Positions 14,101 through 25,501 are shown, counted from the first letter of the stretch. The stretch is DNA of 64,000 bases from Mesostigma viride (GCA_009746045.1 RPFO01000891.1:839199-903198), one strand, 5' to 3'. Numbers and translations: made by a program. The notes: generated by a model not told the origin, from the sequence alone.

Positions 14101-17100
14101 CCAGGAGGCTTTACTGCCATGAATGCCAAACCAGGAGGCTTTACTGCCGTGAATGCCAAACCAGGAGGCTTTACTGCCATGAATGCCAAACCAGGAGGCT
14201 TCACTGCCATGAATGCAAAACCAGGAGGCTTTACTGCCATGAATGCCAAACCAGGAGGCTTTACTGCCGTGAATGCAAAACCGTGAGGCTTTACTGCCAT
14301 GAATGCAAAACCAGGAGGCTTTACTGCCATGAATGCCAAACCAGGAGGCTTTACTGCCATGAATGCAAAACCAGGAGGCTTTACTGCCATGAATGCCAAA
14401 CCAGGAGGCTTTACTGCCGTGAATGCAAAACCAGGAGGCTTTACTGCCATGAATGCAAAACCAGGAGGCTTTACTGCCGTGAATGCAAAACCAGGAGGCT
14501 TTACTGCCGTGAATGCAAAACCAGGAGGCTTTACTGCCATGAATGCAAAACCAGGAGGCTTTACTGCCGTGAATGCAAAACCAGGAGGCTTTACTGCCAT
14601 GAATGCCAAACCAGGAGGCTTTACTGCCATGAATGCAAAACCAGGAGGCTTTACTGCCATGAATGCAAGACCAGGAGGCTTTACTGCCGTGAATGCAAAA
14701 CCAGGAGGCTTTACTGCCATGAATGCAAAACCAGGAGGCTTTACTGCCGTGAATGCAAAACCAGGAGGCTTTACTGCCATGAATGCAAAACCAGGAGGCT
14801 TTACTGCCATGAATGCCAAACCAGGAGGCTTTACTGCCATGAATGCAAAACCAGGAGGCTTTACTGCCATGAATGCAAAACCAGGAGGCTTCACTGCCAT
14901 GAATGCAAAACCAGGAGGCTTTACTGCCGTGAATGCAAAACCAGGAGGCTTTACTGCCATGAATGCAAGACCAGGAGGCTTTACTGCCGTGAATGCAAAA
15001 CCAGGAGGCTTTACTGCCATGAATGCAAAACCAGGAGGCTTTACTGCCATGAATGCAAAACCAGGAGGCTTTACTGCCGTGAATGCCAAACCAGGAGGCT
15101 TTACTGCCATGAATGCCAAACCAGGAGGCTTTACTGCCATGAATGCAAAACCAGGAGGCTTTACTGCCATGAATGCCAAACCAGGAGGCTTTACTGCCGT
15201 GAATGCAAAACCAGGAGGCTTTACTGCCATGAATGCAAAACCAGGAGGCTTTACTGCCATGAATGCCAAACCAGGAGGCTTTACTGCCGTGAATGCAAAA
15301 CCAGGAGGCTTTACTGCCATGAATGCCAAACCAGGAGGCTTTACTGCCGTGAATGCCAAACCAGGAGGCTTTACTGCCGTGAATGCAAAACCAGGAGGCT
15401 TTACTGCCGTGAATGCAAAACCAGGAGGCTTTACTGCCATGAATGCAAAACCAGGAGGCTTTACTGCCGTGAATGCAAAACCAGGAGGCTTTACTGCCGT
15501 GAATGCAAAACCAGGAGGCTTTACTGCCATGAATGCAAAACCAGGAGGCTTTACTGCCATGAATGCAAAACCAGGAGGCTTTACTGCCGTGAATGCCAAA
15601 CCAGGAGGCTTTACTGCCGTGAATGCCAAACCAGGAGGCTTTACTGCCATGAATGCAAAACCAGGAGGCTTTACTGCCGTGAATGCAAAACCGTGAGGCT
15701 TTACTGCCATGAATGCCAAACCAGGAGGCTTTACTGCCATGAATGCAAAACCAGGAGGCTTTACTGCCGTGAATGCAAAACCAGGAGGCTTTACTGCCAT
15801 GAATGCAAAACCAGGAGGCTTTACTGCCGTGAATGCAAAACCAGGAGGCTTCACTGCCGTGAATGCCAAACCAGGAGGCTTTACTGCCGTGAATGCAAAA
15901 CCAGGAGGCTTTACTGCCGTGAATGCAAAACCAGGAGGCTTTACTGCCATGAATGCAAAACCAGGAGGCTTTACTGCCATCAATGCAAAACCAGGAGGCT
16001 TTACTGCCATGAATGCCAAACCAGGAGGCTTTACTGCCGTGAATGCCAAACCAGGAGGCTTTACTGCCATGAATGCGAAACCAGGAGGCTTTACTGCCGT
16101 GAATGCCAAACCAGGAGGCTTTACTGCCGTGAATGCAAAACCAGGAGGCTTTACTGCCATGAATGCAAAACCAGGAGGCTTTACTGCCGTGAATGCAAAA
16201 CCAGGAGGCTTTACTGCCGTGAATGCAAAACCAGGAGGCTTTACTGCCATGAATGCCAAACCAGGAGGCTTTACTGCCGTGAATGCCAAACCAGGAGGCT
16301 TTACTGCCATGAATGCCAAACCAGGAGGCTTTACTGCCGTGAATGCAAAACCAGGAGGCTTTACTGCAATGAATGCAAAACCAGGAGGCTTTACTGCCAT
16401 GAATGCCAAACCAGGAGGCTTTACTGCCGTGAATGCCAAACCAGGAGGCTTTACTGCCGTGAATGCCAAACCAGGAGGCTTTACTGCCGTGAATGCAAAA
16501 CCAGGAGGCTTTACTGCCGTGAATGCCAAACCAGGAGGCTTTACTGCCGTGAATGCAAAACCAGGAGGCTTTACTGCCGTGAATGCCAAACCAGGAGGCT
16601 TTACTGCCATGAATGCAAAACCAGGAGGCTTTACTGCCATGAATGCAAAACCCTGAGGCTTTACATGGTGAGCTCTCAGCTTCTGCAATTAACACGGCTG
16701 CGATGGTTTCGACTGCGGAGCACGTCCCGACATTGGTACAAGTACAGAGATGGGTGGTTTGAGAGAAAAGGTCACATTTGGCCTAGTACGCTCGTGCCCC
16801 TTTCACAGTCGGCATGGTGACATGTGCCATATCAGCTAGCACGATGTATCGAAAATGTAGCAAAAGCAGGCGGCATGCCCCAGCTCGCCCCAGCACAGGC
16901 CCACAGCAGCCAACGTGAGCAAAAGCGGAGAGGATGGGCGCCTGTAATCATCACTCTCATGCTTCCAAACGTGCTACAAAACCCCGCTTGCAAACACACC
17001 ACACACCGCCGTAAGTGCCTGTGCCCACACATTAAGTGCTTGACCTTGCCGCAATCACAGCACTCACTGCGGTGAGCGCCTGCGACCACATCAAGTGCTT

Positions 17101-18174
17101 TATCTTCTCCTTCATCTCCTCCTCGGTGCGTGCGTACGTCGCTGTCTGCTCCTCCAGCGCCTTGCGGGTGGTGTCTGCCAGCGCTATGGCCTCGTCCCGC
17201 GACACCACCGCGGACGCCAGCTCTGACTTCACGCCTTGCCTGGAACATGCAAACAAGCATGTCGCATTACATTTGGATGCACACATATCCTTGGGGTAAG
17301 ACAAGCATGTCGCATGGATACCCACACACACATGTTGCATGGATACCCCCTTGTGGGATGAGTGGGTGCATAGGTGTAGAAGGAATGCTGCACACATAGG
17401 CTGCATGGGCGCACATGCATGTATCGCGGGGTGGCGGATGTCCATGAGGCAACCAGCGCAGGCCTGGCATTACTATATTATAGTGACCATGCTAACAATG
17501 AGAGGACAAGCGCAGGCCTGAAATCTGGATAAGTAGCAACAAACAGCTGCACACTCGCGCAAGTAGATGGGTGCGTGCTTGGGAAGCAAACACACGTGCA
17601 CAGATGGGAGGGTGGCCGCGGCAGTGCCCACGTGGCTTAAGGCCGACACGTGTCAAATCTCATGCAACCCAATCATCACATGCCAGATCCTCGACTAACC
17701 CACCATTGCGTGTCCAACAGCAGACCGACAAAGGTGTGCCTTCTGCCCCTGCCAGGCGATGGCCTGCTCCCCTCAGGCGCCTGCACACCAACCAGCAAGG
17801 AACGTCTCAAGCTCCAAGCCAAGTATCTTCATCCACATGCCTCGCAGGTTACACCTTTCTTGAAGCAGGTACCTAGCGCCTTCCATGCCTATCGACCCGA
17901 CTCAAACATCGTACTGCAGCCCATTGGCCACACTCACAATTCGTTATACAACTTCTGGCAGGCGTTCTCGGACACGCTCAGCGAGTGCCGCAGCTGTTCG
18001 GCCGTGCGCACCGCGTCCCCTTGCACGCGCAGCAGCTCCTCCCGCAGGGACCGCCGCTCCTCGAGCCACTCCTTGCTGTCCGCGTGCGCCAGCATCAGCG
18101 ACAGCGTCTCGTTGTCCATGTCTGCGGGCAACAAGAGGGAGAAGAGGAGGGTGCCAAAAAGTTGTCAAAAGAGG

Positions 18175-18243
<69 letters not shown>

Positions 18244-21200
18244 GATAATGATAATGATAATGATAATGATAATGATAATGATAATGATAATGATAATGAT
18301 AATGATAATGATAATGATAATGATAATGATAATGATAATGATAATGATGAGAGTCAAGAAAAGGCTTGGTGTCTTAAATGCATGCAATGTTTGCAGGCGC
18401 GACATCCCAGTAGAATGAGTTTCATCAGACAGCCCGTGCGCCGAACCCATTGTTCGTGCCTGGTGGCCAAAAAGCTTCCCCCCAACATGTATCCACAAAG
18501 TGTCTGCATCCAGGCATCCAGGTTGTGTTCGGTTGCAGAACACGCAGGCAAATTCTCCCACATGGCTTGGTGTCAAGATGCGGCCAGTACAAGCGCCACA
18601 ACAGTTGCCATGCAATGTTACCGTGATGTGAATGACCCGGCACTATGTGCCAGAATGCCCTTGACTGAAACCAGCATGTTGAGAGCAGTTTGTGCATTCA
18701 CCCTCCACCTGTGCTTTGGCCACACACCGGCAATCATCCCTGCGATACGGGGAGTCTGTGACCCAACCTGCCGAGAGATGTGACCCGCCCTCCCTAATCA
18801 GCTGTCCCTCTGTTCCAAGTGGCGTGTTCTTAGAAAAAGCAGAGGCAAAACCTTATTATGTCTTCTTAGAATAATAGAGAGAAAATCTCTTTGGCCACAA
18901 GGCTGCAGCCGCACTACAGAAGGATTTGTGACACCTGAAATCAGCGCACGGAGCCAGCATATGACAGCCAGACATTGATCGCGGCCTGCTACTTATGTGA
19001 GAGTAGCTCATGGCTGATCACTGCTTTCTGTCGCGCGTGATGCTGTCCCCAATGGTAGTGTTCCCACCTGCTTTGGCCTTGGCGGCTTCCACCGCGTGTA
19101 GCCTCTCCTGAAGCTGCCGTGTCTCTGCCTCCCTCTGCTGCCACTGTGCCTCCTTCTCTTTTGTGTCCTGCACCGACAGTCACAGCCACCACAGAGGGTG
19201 GCACGGCAAGGCTGACATAAGCAATCGTTGCTGCCACGGCGCCTCCTTCTATTTCGTGCCCTGCGTCATGACCACCCCATTTGTATGTGACGCTTTCTAC
19301 GTTTATGTGGATACTTGCTGCCACGGCGCATCCTTCTTCTTAGTGTCCAAGCAGGCCATCTCAGCCACCACAGTCATTCCTATTCGCATGCCCATAGCCT
19401 ACGGCCTACAGCTTATAGCATATAGCCTATTCGTATGACCCCGCAAAGCGGACATGGGGTGACACAACAAGGATCCATCGTTGGGCCAACCAGGTGGTAG
19501 TCAAACACCATCATCGCCAAACAGCATCGTCGCCAAACAGCATCTTCGTTAAACAGCATCGTCGTCAAACAGCAGCGTTGAATATCTATGGAGTGCCAAT
19601 GAGATATGTGTCCCAGACCAAATATGAATACCGGTCCTGCAGTACATTTGGATGCAGTCACGCCCACAGCATCAAAATTTTAGCAAACACCCTTCATGGA
19701 CGCGAACAGTGGGAAGGGTTACCAGGCACTTACATCTGTGGAACATCCTGAATTGTAGCCTGCTAGGAAAACTGCATGGGCATTGCATTAGCTGTTGGCA
19801 ATTTGGATTCACTTACGTCTCTCTCCTTCAGCAGCCGTGCCAGGGACTCCTTCACCAGCCGCTCCATCCCTTGCTCCATGGATGCCATCTTTGCTTTTAA
19901 GCTGCGGAACAGGACCCATGCCGCGGGCCGTGCGGCAGAGCCACACAAAAGAAACCATTCTATAAGCCGGCAGAGAATGAGCAGATCGCGAGATTGCTTT
20001 TTGCGATGTGGGGCCGGCATGGTGACCTTGGGAGGGTTCGGTCCGGTCAGCTGATAGGGCATTCTAAGGATCCGCAGTGAGAACCTCATGTACTAAAACA
20101 CGTCGACGCAGCTGCAAAAAAATTGCTCAGTGCAGTCGCCTGGATGGAGGCACTGCCATGAGAGCTGAAGGGATGCGGAAATGAGGCATGCATGTTGGTG
20201 AAGTTACTGCCAGTGCCAACATCTGACACAGCGCCGACACTTAAGACCGTGCCAACACCTAACAAACTGGGAAAATCCATCCATCACCCATCCTCTCTCG
20301 GATGCACGGTCATCGGCACCGCTTAAGGGGAGAGTTTGGGAGCAATTAGCAAACCATGCATGGCGCCCCAAATTCACAGTAACACGGGCTAGCATGCATG
20401 ATACATGGGAAGGTGATTACCGTACCAGGCTGCGGTGCTATCGTGGACCCGGGTTCCCACAAGAGTTCCTCGCCAAGTCTGACAAGCAAGGTCCTTTGTT
20501 TGTTATTGAATACGAGCATTTTGCATTGTTAAGAGATGAACGGATCATGTTTGATGATGTGATAGCGTGCTTGCTATCATGGCAACAAGAAAACGTGTAC
20601 TTCTAGATGCAAAGGCCTGCCGCGGACTCATGAACCATGTGTACGCATGCAGACACAATAGCCGAATAGGGACATATACCATAGCTGATTAGGGACATTT
20701 ACACGGCATGCCAGAAAACACAAGGGACTGTCATGGCTGCATGAACCAGGGTATTCATGAAGATGCAATAGGTGAATAGGGTCGTTATAAAAGTACATGG
20801 CATGCCAGAAAACACAAGGGCCTGCCGCTGCCTCACCTCATGTACTCGGTGGTGGCGACGTCCCGCTCCACCGCCACTGCCAGTTGGAGACCAGCATAAC
20901 AACGGAGCCACATAACCAGGGTGTGACGTAGCGAACGCAACGAGGCCAAGGGAGGAGGGAGGGGAAGCATGACGACTGGACTTGCAAGGCACCACTTGTA
21001 GGGAATCTACAGCAAACCATTTTTACGATGGGCAAGCACCGCTACTCTCGCAAACCATGTACCTTGTGCACAGAGTGGCTGTGCACAAACAAGCTAATGA
21101 GTTTGTCATTCCCCACCAACATGTTATTGCCACACACCCCGCAATTGATAACCCCCATTATTTCCCCCGCCCCTCCCCCCCCCCCCATACTTTTTCGACC

Positions 21201-24200
21201 CCTATCGCCACCACGGACATGTCATGCTTTACCCGGAGTGGCATCGCTAGGAATTCCCAGCCAATGGGGTACTCACGCGCAAACCGAGTAGGGTGCATGC
21301 CTCGTCGCACTATACGGCGATCACATGCAGCAAGAACCCATCTACAATGCGACTACCCCATCTTGTATGAGGCTGGGTTCCAACTCTGATTGGTCAACAG
21401 ACGAATATGATTTCTAAACAAGTTACAATCCAAATTATCACACAAGCTACAATCCAAACGCTCTGCACTGACTTGCCAAAGATGCACTTATCGCGTGTAC
21501 TGAGGCCATCCAAGTGCAACGCTACCATAGAGACAGACTGATTACAGGAATTCTTGCTGTCCTCATCCGGAAGCACCCTTGTGGTAACGAAAAATTGGCC
21601 ACGCCACGTACGCTGGGCCACATCATCCGGGAAGCTGGTGCCCAGGTGGTGCCGCCACACGGCCAGAAAGGTGTGCCAGATGCGAGGCAGCGTGCGCTTG
21701 CGCTCTGGGGACCCCGCGCACAGCTGTCAAACGTCACCGAGACACGTCAACAGCCAGTCAGGGCGGCAACAATCCAGGGTGACATGGATATTAGCAAAGC
21801 ATCTCAAGGCCTTAGAATAAGGTCATCAGCAGGAAAAGCGTAACCAACCGGTGTTAAGGTGGCTTGAGTGGTCATCGCCAGGGGACAAGCTTGGACAAGG
21901 CTGCACGAATACCATGCGGCTTGCATGGCACTCGTTCATGGACAGAGTTTAGCATTTGAGCGCAGCGTTGCGCTTGGGAGCTGTGGAATGGCACCATACC
22001 ATTAGACGCGCATTGCCCGGCATGGCGCTGCCGCACAAGCATCCTTGCATTCCTTCCTGCAAACCAGCTTAGCTGCTGTCCGACACCATGGCAGTAGCTG
22101 TCCGACACCATGGCAGTAGCTGTCCGACACCATGGCAGTAGCTGTCCGACACCATGGCAATAGCTGTCCGACACCATGCAATAGCTGTCCGACACCATGC
22201 AATAGCTGTCCGACACCATGCAATAGCTGTCCGACACCATGCAATAGCTGTCCGACACCATGCAATAGCTGTCCGACACCATGCAATAGCTGTCCGACAC
22301 CATGCAATAGCTGTCCGACACCATGGCAGTAGCTGTCCGACACCATGCAATAGCTGTCCCACACCATGCAAGAGCTGTCCGACACCATGCAATAGCTGTC
22401 CGACACCATGCAATAGCTGTCCGACACCATGGCAGTAGCTGTCCGACACCATGGCAGTAGCTGTCCCACACCATGCAAGAGCTGTCCGACACCATGCAAT
22501 AGCTGTCCGACAGCATGTAATAGCGACAAACCGCTGGCATCGGTATCACTGGGGCCCTCGTAGCTCACACCGACATGAGCCGCTTCATCGTTAGCGAAAT
22601 GCCTGACCTCCAGCACACTTTTGTGAGCACCTCCCCCCCTGCATGGCAAGACTTCAATGGTCAAAAGTGGCTGACCTCGAGCACGCTCTTGTGGAAGCCG
22701 ATCGAATGCACGTAGATAAGCCTCTGCAGCCGCTCCACCATGGGCATCGGAAAGCCAAGGTCGCGCATCTCAGCGGGCTGGAGCAACAACCCCGTGTCCA
22801 TCAGCGGTTGCAGCACGGCCACGGGTAGGTCTTGCGCGTTGGTCCATGCGGCTGGGAGGTGGGAAGGGGGGGGGGGGCATGGCCACGGGGGAGGGAGGAG
22901 ACAGAGGGGACGGAAAAGGGGGACGGAAAGAGGGGATGTCAAGGGTGCAGCGGGAAAAAGACCGGCATGGTGAGAGTGTTGGGGGTGGATTCAATACGGG
23001 CGGCCACTAGGGAATGTATCCAATAGGGCGCGCTAGTAGGTAGGGTTGTCTATAAGGGAGGCAATTAGAGAACGTAATTCCAACAGTTGCCACTAGGGAA
23101 CGTATCCAATAGGGTGATCATTGGGAGTGTGCCCAATAGGGCGGCCAGTGAGGCGGCCGTTAGGGTAGCCCCCAGCAGGCCCACCCATGAAATAAGGTGC
23201 CTGCCGCGTAGTTGAAGAAGGAAGCGAGGGATGGAGTTCACTGACCAAACCTTGTCCAGGTGTATAAAATCCAAGCATTGGAAACATCCCTTATGGACAT
23301 GTGGGTGCGAAGGCTGAGCGATGTTGCAAAAGGTCGGATGTGCGGTGTAGGCAAGCACTCCTGCTAACACATCCTTCATGGAAAGCAGGACGGTGCGTGC
23401 AAGGTCCTGCTTCGCTTACATGGACAGTTGACTGGTAGGGAGGTGAGGAAAGGGACAGTGAGTAACAGGACACAGATAAGACACAGATAGGGCACAGATA
23501 GGGCACAGATAGGGTACAGATAGGGCACATATGGCATACAGAAGTGATGAAAAGCATACAGACTGAACCCAATGTCTCCACCCACAGCAACTTGATTGAA
23601 AAGAATGGCGGAACCCATGTCCCGCCCAGCTCCCCCACTAGTTCCCAGCGCGCGATACGGCGGCGCAACGCCCGGCCCGCCCGGCTCACCTGCGGGTCCG
23701 CCCTGCGCGCTGGCCGCAACCGTCACAGGGTCCCAGGACCGCTTGGCCATGTCCCCTGACAGGGGGCGCGCACGCGACAGCCCGGCGGGTGACGAGTGCC
23801 GCTTGCTTCCTTCTCCCCACAGCTCGCCACCCGCGCTCCACACCCTGGGCTTGCGGGCGACAGGTTTATGATCAGATTTCGCGTTGGCGCCCGCGGGCAT
23901 GAAAACGGTCACCTCCTGTCTCGGCTCGGCCACTGGCGCCGGTGCCTTTGGGAGGTGCTGCCGGTCCACCAGGGCGATCGCTTGCTGGAGGGAGGAGAGC
24001 TCTTCGATGGCTGAGGTGCCTGCAAGGGCATTAGTACAATTGGCAACATTGGGATATTTACAAGGCCATGCATGCTTGGACGGGGTGTGGCGGTGTATGG
24101 TAGGTATGCCCATGGAGCATGCTGTTGTGCGTCAGGGGCAAAGAGCGAGGAGTTTGAGGGTGTCTGGGTGCTACCGATCTGTAGACAATAAGTGCGGGCT

Positions 24201-25501
24201 GGCATAGAGAAGAATGGGATTCCCATTCTGATGCATCCATGATCAAACATGCTACTGACCAGTAAAGTGAAGCACACAACTGATCAACCATGCTACTGAT
24301 CAATAAAATGAAGCACACTACTGATCAATAAAGTGAAGCATGCTTCTGATCAATAAAGTGAAGCACACAACTGATCAACCATGCTACTGATCAATAAAAT
24401 GAAGCACACTACTGATCAATAAAGTGAAGCATGCTTCTGATCAATAAAGTGAAGCACACAACTGATCAACCATGCTACTGATCAATAAAATGAAGCACAC
24501 TACTGATCAATAAAATGAAGCACACTACTGATCAATAAAGTGAAGCATGCTACTGATCAAACATGCTACTGATTAATAAAGTGAAGCATGCTACTGATCA
24601 AGCATGCTACTGATTAATAAAATGAAGCATCAGCTCAACTGGGGACCGCCACGTCTCCTTGAATGACATTGCCTACCGTGAACCTAACTCTTTCTCACAC
24701 GTCAACGTTACCACTTTCTTCCAATGAATAAATATCTCCGCAATGATTGCAGTCTACATCCACGACAACCTCACTGGATTAGCTGGGCATGCATAACCTG
24801 ATTGAACTTGCATACAGCTGGCTGGCCTGTGATTGGCCAAGAGAGACACCGCGCCAAGCGCACATAACAGGTTGGAGACATGGAACGCGACCACAAGGCG
24901 AGACCGCCACCCTTGTGCCGCAAACGTGTACACCTCCAGAATTCGTAAACCACCAGACTTGCTTCACATGATGCACTTCATGCCTGGACGATACAGCAAG
25001 CTTGGTCATGCCACCCAGACACGTACATGCTGTCAATGCCCTGCACCATGTACGGTGCATGCCATAATGTTTGGCCCCACCACACTCACCGCCGGGTTTC
25101 TCTCGCACGGCCCCCGGCCCCACCCCTCCCCGCTGGCTCATCACCGCGCTGTGGGGGCGCACGTAAGGTCGGGCTGACTCGGGTCGACGAGGCAACTTGG
25201 ACGCTGGTGGGGTTGGTGACGCTGGGGGTGGTGCTGCCGCATCTCCTGCCAGCCCCCCCCCTGCTACACCCCCTCCTGCCATCCCTCCCCATGCCTGCTT
25301 GGCCGGGCCTTTGACAGAGCCCATGACAAATGCGGTGTAGAGGTCTGAGGAAGACGCCACATCCTTGCCCTCCTTCCCCTTTTTGGCCGAGTTATCACCT
25401 GGCGGCGATGGTCTTGCGGCCAAGGGGCTGGTGTGGCCACTGCTGGCGTCTGTGACGTGACTCATGGAGACAGGGGTGAGGAATGCCCCCCTGGCAGGCA
25501 T
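1..25501 (-). CDS. Large coiled-coil protein, unidentified; 19 exons, 3' end outside window
   Basis: Minus-strand exons that join with GT-AG borders and consistent phase: 25501(or earlier)-25090, 24019-23690, 22851-22676, 21723-21612, 20876-20837, 19901-19817, 19167-19068, 18121-17938, 17239-17068, 10468-10352, 9464-9327, 8999-8928, 7554-7486, 6338-6249, 4901-4689, 3401-3275, 2830-2658, 1718-1515 and roughly 95-1. They encode at least 938 residues without a stop. Residues 1-247 are rich in Ala, Gly, Pro and Ser and look disordered. Residues 248-357 look folded. From about 358 on, every exon shows E/K/Q/R/L/A heptads with almost no Pro or Gly, so this is a long coiled coil. The frame is open upstream of the Met at 25501 to a possible acceptor near 25525, so more 5' exons may exist. 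The final exon's acceptor is uncertain. I do not recognise the family. A structural ciliary, basal-body or centrosomal role is inferred only from the architecture. Confidence 0.82.
881..1420. repeat. Polypurine/polypyrimidine (CCCTCC-type) array
   Basis: About 540 bases made almost only of C and T on the plus strand, built from CCCTCC and CCCCTCC units with a few CCCGCC variants. It lies in the intron between exon 1718-1515 and the exon at the window edge, starting about 95 bases downstream of the donor. The transcript of the coiled-coil gene would carry the G-rich strand. Long open frames here (Pro/Ser/Leu or Gly/Arg/Glu) come from composition. Confidence 0.95.
2990..3032. repeat. (ATT)n microsatellite
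   Basis: About fourteen ATT units followed directly by a short TG/GT-rich tract, in the intron between exons 3401-3275 and 2830-2658 of the coiled-coil gene. Confidence 0.95.
3758..4258. mobile_element. hAT-like non-autonomous element with 8-bp target-site duplication
   Basis: A 501-base element bounded by inverted ends. The left end is CAGGGTTGGGCGTAAAG (3758-3774) and the right end is CTTTACGCCCAACCATG (4242-4258), matching over 16 of 17 positions. The 8-mer GTACACAG occurs directly on both sides (3750-3757 and 4259-4266). An 8-bp duplication and ends starting CAGGG are typical of the hAT superfamily. No transposase frame is present, so this is a MITE. The interior is crowded with ACGTA/TACGT steps and has a GC-rich palindromic core near 3960-4010. 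It sits in the intron between exons 4901-4689 and 3401-3275 of the coiled-coil gene. Confidence 0.88.
4910..5328. repeat. (GGT)n array abutting a splice acceptor
   Basis: About 420 bases of GGT with GGC-rich interruptions near 5061-5175. On the gene's strand it reads (ACC)n and runs to within about ten bases of the acceptor of exon 4901-4689, so the array supplies the pyrimidine-rich region of that 3' splice site. Gly, Val and Trp homopolymer frames here are composition artefacts. Confidence 0.95.
6377..6686. repeat. (GGGCA)n pentanucleotide array
   Basis: About 60 units of GGGCA, led by a short GGGCC tract near 6378-6420. It lies about 40 bases upstream (in gene orientation) of the acceptor of exon 6338-6249, so the transcript has (TGCCC)n there. 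The plus strand has runs of three G every five bases, which suits G-quadruplex formation. Confidence 0.95.
7560..7970. repeat. Diverged tandem repeat, about 65-bp period
   Basis: About six degenerate units, each containing TTGGCCTGCAAC followed by AGTGGGCCAGCACA or a variant and then an ACAACCACAAC-like stretch. It lies upstream (gene orientation) of exon 7554-7486 in the same intron and begins practically at that exon's acceptor. Confidence 0.75.
8195..8757. repeat. 67-bp tandem repeat, about 8 copies
   Basis: Eight nearly identical 67-base units containing AAAGAACGTCATGAATGAG and GATACAACTGCAGTATAGG. Units differ at a few sites (GAGCATAAG, GAGTATAAG, GAGTAGAAG; CTGCAACAG or CTGTAACAG). The short open frames that recur every 67 bases on the minus strand are repeat artefacts. 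It lies in the intron after exon 8999-8928. Confidence 0.96.
10561..16660. repeat. 6.1-kb minisatellite, 30-bp unit, about 203 copies, intronic
   Basis: Head-to-tail 30-base units that begin CCAGGAGGCTTTACTGCC and then vary at two main sites: CAT or CGT, and GCCAAA or GCAAAA. Rarer variants are CCGTGAGG, CCCTGAGG, GCAAGA, TGCAAT and TTCACT. No unit is lost or shifted, so the 30-base register holds throughout. It fills most of the intron between exons 17239-17068 and 10468-10352 and stops about 95 bases before the acceptor. Because 30 is divisible by three, several frames stay open for over 2,000 codons. The flanking exons of the coiled-coil gene and their phases show that the array is intronic. 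Confidence 0.98.
18174..18350. repeat. (AAT)n and (AATGAT)n microsatellite
   Basis: A short AAT tract followed by about 24 units of ATAATG. It starts about 55 bases upstream (gene orientation) of the acceptor of exon 18121-17938. Confidence 0.95.
20837..22851 (-). other. Predicted folded N-terminal module of the coiled-coil protein (three exons)
   Basis: Exons 22851-22676, 21723-21612 and 20876-20837 encode about 110 residues unlike the rest of the protein. Hydrophobic and aromatic residues are spaced as in packed helices. Exon 22851-22676 contains LGFPMPMVERLQRLIYVHS followed by GFHKSVLE. Exon 21723-21612 contains RIWHTFLAVWRHHLGTSFPDD. The phases (2 to 0, 0 to 1, 1 to 2) agree across all three introns, so the exon chain is well supported. 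The module comes immediately before the first coiled-coil exon (19901-19817, SLKAKMASMEQGMERLVKES). It could be an anchoring or dimerisation domain at the head of the rod. I cannot assign it to a known family from sequence alone. Confidence 0.7.
22073..22517. repeat. 21/22-bp tandem repeat, about 21 copies
   Basis: Units of AGCTGTCCGACACCATGCAAT (21) alternate in blocks with a 22-base form ending in GGCAGT. A few units have CCCACACC or CAAGAGCTG. The one-base length difference breaks the reading frame repeatedly, so the array cannot code for a continuous protein. It lies in the intron between exons 22851-22676 and 21723-21612. Confidence 0.95.
23468..23533. repeat. Short tandem repeat ACAGATAGGGC
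   Basis: Six degenerate 11-base units in the intron after exon 24019-23690 of the coiled-coil gene. Confidence 0.8.
24228..24632. repeat. Tandem repeat carrying AATAAA in each unit
   Basis: About fourteen units of 25-30 bases built from CTGATCAATAAARTGAAGCA and TGATCAACCATGCTA blocks in alternating order. It lies in the intron between the first two recognised exons of the coiled-coil gene. On the plus strand each unit has an AATAAA hexamer, but the gene is transcribed from the other strand. Confidence 0.9.

Noticed and set aside
10561-16660. CRISPR array (regular 30-bp repeats)
   Set aside because: No spacers between units, eukaryotic intron context, and no cas genes.
10221-16820. Open frames of more than 2,000 codons on both strands
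   Set aside because: The 30-bp unit is divisible by three, so any stop-free frame stays open. The array lies in an intron whose flanking exons splice in phase.
22002-22664. Repeat protein with HGVGQLL or SDSYCMV units
   Set aside because: Alternating 21- and 22-base units shift the frame; lies in an intron of the coiled-coil gene.
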